Of a stretch of 8,011 nt of DNA, positions 5,437-8,011 are shown piece after piece. The notes under the pieces were generated by a model that saw only the letters and a program-made list of their open reading frames with translations, ran no database searches and had not been told where the DNA came from. This DNA comes from Firmicutes bacterium UBA1535 (GTDB taxonomy: Bacteria; Bacillota; Clostridia; Tissierellales; Sedimentibacteraceae), in NCBI GenBank assembly GCA_002323775.1, contig DCPV01000228.1, positions 6,085 through 14,095 on the forward strand, written 5' to 3'. Each line of letters starts with the position of its first letter. Position 1 is the stretch's first letter. A program made the translations under genes and the position numbers.

Positions 5437-5985
5437 TTATAATAATTTTCTCATTACAATTACATTTTCTTTAAATGGAGGAACATTCCCATAATCAATA
5501 AAGTCATTAAATATGCAAATTTCTTTAAATCCATTATTTATATATATCTTTCTTGCGTTTGTCCAATTTTCTGAAACAACAAGGAGTATTGACTTTGGAG
5601 ACTCTACAAAGTCAAGAATATATTTAATATAAAATTCAAACATTAATTTACCTAATCCATGACCTCTGAATTTAGGAAGGGTACCCATCGAAGATATATA
5701 TACCTCATTGCCATTTGCCTTATGAATATCCTTAATTAAATGTCCGAATGTAAATTTTTCCTCATCAATTTTTTCGCTATAATCCCATATCTCTGAGCAT
5801 ATGTATCCAATAACTTTATTATTATATTCCATTACTATAAAGCCTTTTTCAAAAGTTTCAATTCTTTGAAGAAATACATTTTTATCTTCACATACAATTT
5901 TAGAAAATGAGGATTGCTCAATTTCCATTATATAATTAATATCATTTTTCTCTGCGGTACGAAATTTAATATCATTAATATTCAT
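5437..5985 (-). CDS. GNAT-family N-acetyltransferase (RimI-like)
   Basis: The 182-residue protein is a full-length GNAT domain. FRTAEKNDINYIMEIEQSSF at the N-terminus is the usual first strand and helix. YNNKVIGYICSEIW is the central strand pair. VYISSMGTLPKFRGHGLGKLM (about 95-115) contains the acetyl-CoA pyrophosphate loop RGHGLGK. The C-terminal part WTNARKIYINNGFKEI (about 141-156) is the typical motif B. The pattern resembles RimI and other protein or small-molecule acetyltransferases; nothing identifies the acceptor. Its length is similar to AAC(6') enzymes, but I see no specific aminoglycoside-acetyltransferase signature. The ATG has GGAGGAG four bases upstream. The gene stands alone, with spacers on both sides and the oxidoreductase/hypA terminator upstream. 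Confidence 0.9.
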   Translation of the reverse strand: MNINDIKFRTAEKNDINYIMEIEQSSFSKIVCEDKNVFLQRIETFEKGFIVMEYNNKVIGYICSEIWDYSEKIDEEKFTFGHLIKDIHKANGNEVYISSMGTLPKFRGHGLGKLMFEFYIKYILDFVESPKSILLVVSENWTNARKIYINNGFKEICIFNDFIDYGNVPPFKENVIVMRKLL

Positions 5986-6080
5986 AAAACTCCTCCGTTA
6001 GCTTAATTTCATTGTCATACTGGGATTTTTATACCTTTCTTTACATTATCCCTTTTTAGTATAACACATAATTCTATATT

Positions 6081-6136
6081 AAAAAAGAGAAAAAGTGCTT
6101 CGGTTAAAATGCAGCCGAAAACACTTTCGCTTTTTT
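6081..6136 (-). terminator. Terminator of the oxidoreductase-hypA operon
   Basis: Seven bases after the hypA stop, the minus strand reads A6, then GAAAGTG..TTCGG, a loop of about 11 bases, CCGAA..CACTTTTTC, then TCTTTTTT. The long stem has one small internal loop and a clear T-tract. The plus strand also ends in TTTTTT, so it could work in both directions. Confidence 0.85.
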
Positions 6137-6143
6137 CATAAGC

Positions 6144-6485
6144 TCAACACGCTCTGATTTCTTTTAGATAAAACTCTGTTCCACCAATCATTTCAAAGTC
6201 TTTACCTTTACATTTGGGGCATATCCTTGAGAATTCCAATAATGGATATACTTTCCCGCAATCTTTACAAATCCCATTGGCTGTGAGTATTTCTATTTCT
6301 AATTTGGTGTTTTTAAGCACAGTACCATCTACCGCAGCCGGGAAGCAAGCATGAAGATATCTTGGAACCACCGAAGACAATTCTCCTACTTGCAGGACAA
6401 TAGTCTCTACCTCTGAAAGCTGGTTTGTTTCTACCACTCTTAACACCTGTTCAACAATATGGTACATGATACCTAGTTCGTGCAT
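6144..6485 (-). CDS. hypA: HypA/HybF-family nickel metallochaperone
   Basis: HypA delivers nickel to [NiFe] hydrogenase (and to urease in some bacteria) together with HypB. The 113-residue protein starts with the invariant MHELGI, where His2 and Glu3 belong to the Ni site, has the family core LQVGELSSVVP, and carries the zinc-ribbon pairs CKDC (C73, C76) and CPKC (C89, C92). Length is normal. It begins three bases after the stop of the upstream oxidoreductase, and its GGAGGT Shine-Dalgarno lies inside the end of that gene, so the two are translationally coupled. No hypB-F or hydrogenase structural gene is in the window, which makes a role in [NiFe] maturation unproven here. The terminator follows directly, so this is the last gene of its operon. 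Confidence 0.92.
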   Translation of the reverse strand: MHELGIMYHIVEQVLRVVETNQLSEVETIVLQVGELSSVVPRYLHACFPAAVDGTVLKNTKLEIEILTANGICKDCGKVYPLLEFSRICPKCKGKDFEMIGGTEFYLKEIRAC

Positions 6486-6488
6486 TGC

Positions 6489-8011
6489 TTACTTTTTACC
6501 TCCAAATATTTTTTTTACGCCTATCTTCACTTTACGTGTGATGACATGAGGTAAAATTGCCTTTTTAATACCCAAAAACTCAACGCCCTTACCGTCATAA
6601 ACACGTTCCAGAGTAATGGCTTCAAACTTACACTTTGTGGCACACATTCCACAACCAACACACATATACTCATCAACTACTGTAGCACCACATCCAAGAC
6701 ATCTCTCAGTTTCTTTCTTCATTTGCTCCTCAGTAAGAGAGGTTCTAATATCACGGAAAGTTTTCTTTGACTGCTGACCGTCAATCTTTGCCGCTCTCTG
6801 TCTGGGACTTGTGTCAAAACTATCTATAATAACTGCTTTTTTATCTAATTCAATATATTTGCGTCGACTGCGTCCAATCATCAAATCCTGCCCCACTTGG
6901 ACAAAACGATGAATAGAAATAGCTGCCTGCTTTCCTGCTGCAATAGCATCAATTGCAAAACGAGGTCCGGTTACAGCATCTCCGCCTGCAAATAAATCAG
7001 CTTGATCTGTCTGATAGGTGATATCATCTACTTTGATGGTATTATTAGGGTTTAAAACTGCCTTGCTGCCGTTTAAAATACCACTCCAGTCAATAGACTG
7101 ACCTACAGATAGCAGAACATAGTCTGCTTCTACGATTGTAGTATCATTTTCATCATACTTAGGAGCAAAACGCCTGTTTTCATCAAATACACTAATACAA
7201 CGCATAAATTCAATTCCTGTTACCTTGCCATTTTCTCCGATAATACGTTTAGGTCCCCAAGAATTATTGATTGTGATGTCTTCACTTTCAGCTATTTCGA
7301 TTTCTTCGTCAAGTGCCGGCATTTGTTCTCTGTTTTCCAGACAGAACATGCTGACTTTTTTCCCTCCGGCACGAACAGCAACACGAGCTACGTCGATAGC
7401 CACATTGCCTCCGCCGATAACTACTACCTTACCCGAAACAGTTTCTTTTTCATCTTGATTTACACGAGATAGGAATTCTATTCCGGAAATCACTCTTTCG
7501 TAGTCTTCTCCTTCTACTCCTATCTTGCGTCCCTTTTGAGCGCCAATCGCCAAATAGAAGGCTCTATATCCGTCTTTTCTTAACTGATCAAGAGTGATAT
7601 CTTTTCCTACTTCTACTCCAGTTTTAAAGGTAACACCCAGTTCTCTTAAAATGTCAATTTCTGCTTCCACAATCTTCTTTTCAAGAACGAAAGACGGAAT
7701 TCCAAGTGTAAGCATTCCACCAACTACCTTTTCTTTTTCAAATACTGTCACATCATATCCGTCGATAGCCAGATAGTATGCACAGGACAATCCTGCTGGG
7801 CCGGAGCCTATAACTGCTATCTTTTTATCACTGTAATTATGACGCTTCTTAGGAATAAATCTAGTTTCTTTGTTCAAATCTTGATCTGCAATAAAGCGTT
7901 TTATATCATCAATTGCGATAGGCTCATCTAAATCTCCTCTTGTACAAGCATCTTCACAACGCTTGTTACAAACATATCCGCAAACTGCCGGAAACGGGTT
8001 TTCCATTTTAA
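6489..8011 (-). CDS. FAD/NAD(P)-dependent oxidoreductase (GltD-like) with C-terminal [4Fe-4S] ferredoxin domain, 5' end cut by the window
   Basis: At least 505 residues are visible. Numbering starts from the first in-window Met (8006), which is probably internal: MENPFPAVCGYVC is normally preceded by about a hundred residues in this family, and the frame stays open to the edge. A cysteine set (C9, C13, C17, C21) matches the GltD-type Fe-S region. The FAD-binding GSGPAG is at 67-72, the NAD(P)-binding VIGGGNVAIDVAR at 196-208, and the second FAD motif LFAGGDAVTGP at 338-348. The C-terminal ERCLGCG (C436, C439) and CVGCGMCATKC (C449, C452, C455, C459) form a ferredoxin-like cluster region. The enzyme should move electrons between NAD(P)H and ferredoxin or another protein partner. 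The glutamate synthase large subunit is not visible, so calling it gltD would be unsafe. It is translationally coupled to hypA. GC content is higher than in the genes to the left. Confidence 0.92.
   Translation of the reverse strand, partial: KMENPFPAVCGYVCNKRCEDACTRGDLDEPIAIDDIKRFIADQDLNKETRFIPKKRHNYSDKKIAVIGSGPAGLSCAYYLAIDGYDVTVFEKEKVVGGMLTLGIPSFVLEKKIVEAEIDILRELGVTFKTGVEVGKDITLDQLRKDGYRAFYLAIGAQKGRKIGVEGEDYERVISGIEFLSRVNQDEKETVSGKVVVIGGGNVAIDVARVAVRAGGKKVSMFCLENREQMPALDEEIEIAESEDITINNSWGPKRIIGENGKVTGIEFMRCISVFDENRRFAPKYDENDTTIVEADYVLLSVGQSIDWSGILNGSKAVLNPNNTIKVDDITYQTDQADLFAGGDAVTGPRFAIDAIAAGKQAAISIHRFVQVGQDLMIGRSRRKYIELDKKAVIIDSFDTSPRQRAAKIDGQQSKKTFRDIRTSLTEEQMKKETERCLGCGATVVDEYMCVGCGMCATKCKFEAITLERVYDGKGVEFLGIKKAILPHVITRKVKIGVKKIFGGKK

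Noticed and set aside
5437..5985. Possible aminoglycoside acetyltransferase AAC(6') because of length and proximity to an A1408 methyltransferase
   Set aside because: It has only general GNAT motifs. It lies about 3.7 kb away with unrelated genes between, so there is no cassette structure.
6003..6023. Six-codon ORF MTMKLS before the GNAT gene
   Set aside because: The nearest Shine-Dalgarno-like AAAGG is about 15 bases away, too far, and no leader structure supports it.
6489..8011. Naming the oxidoreductase gltD (glutamate synthase small subunit)
   Set aside because: It has an extra C-terminal ferredoxin-like domain and no gltB neighbour in view, so the glutamate synthase role is unsupported.

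Overview
The window looks like a chromosomal accessory stretch from a low-GC, anaerobic Clostridia-type Firmicute, possibly near Lachnospiraceae. The reasons are strong GGAGG-type ribosome binding sites, AT-rich spacers, a clostridial stand-alone LUD-domain protein, a YiiX-like secreted hydrolase, and an FAD/[4Fe-4S] oxidoreductase paired with a HypA protein. All eight or nine supported genes lie on the minus strand, so the window is read from right to left in transcription order. I see no tRNA, rRNA, CRISPR array, insertion sequence or integrase.

Layout in transcription order. At the right end is a truncated GltD-like FAD/NAD(P) oxidoreductase with a C-terminal ferredoxin-like domain (6489-8011, entering from outside the window). 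It is tightly coupled to a HypA nickel metallochaperone (6144-6485), and a strong terminator-like hairpin follows (6081-6136). Next come a single GNAT acetyltransferase (5437-5985) and a PAS-PAS-GGDEF diguanylate cyclase with intact active and inhibitory sites (3987-5288). Then comes a secreted YiiX/YebB-type cysteine hydrolase (3170-3811), followed across a hairpin by a beta-propeller-like lipoprotein (2047-3102); these two may act together at the cell surface. After a 348-bp leader region comes an NpmA/KamB-family 16S rRNA A1408 methyltransferase (1045-1698) with its own terminator. The left end holds a very small NATD1-like GNAT protein (682-957) and a LUD-domain protein (26-628).

The most unusual part is the leader of the methyltransferase gene (about 1699-1967). 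It has a near-consensus promoter and a 13-bp inverted repeat at the predicted mRNA 5' end. It also holds an unannotated 8-codon ORF encoding MRYRYKYK behind a good Shine-Dalgarno sequence, a GC-rich island, and a perfect 13-bp hairpin that stops one base before the Shine-Dalgarno of the TTG-started methyltransferase. The 3' arm of the 5' hairpin can alternatively pair (12 bp, one bulge) with the TTG start region. This resembles the leader-peptide attenuation systems known for Erm rRNA methyltransferases, but here it sits in front of an aminoglycoside-resistance-type enzyme. The peptide consists of overlapping basic-X-basic motifs, the pattern known to make ribosomes stall with macrolides. The layout is seen directly; the regulatory role is inference.

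Base composition is uneven. One hand-counted 60-base line in the lipoprotein gene is about 18% GC, while single lines in the oxidoreductase and GGDEF genes are about 45-47%. This fits a mosaic of independently acquired single genes.
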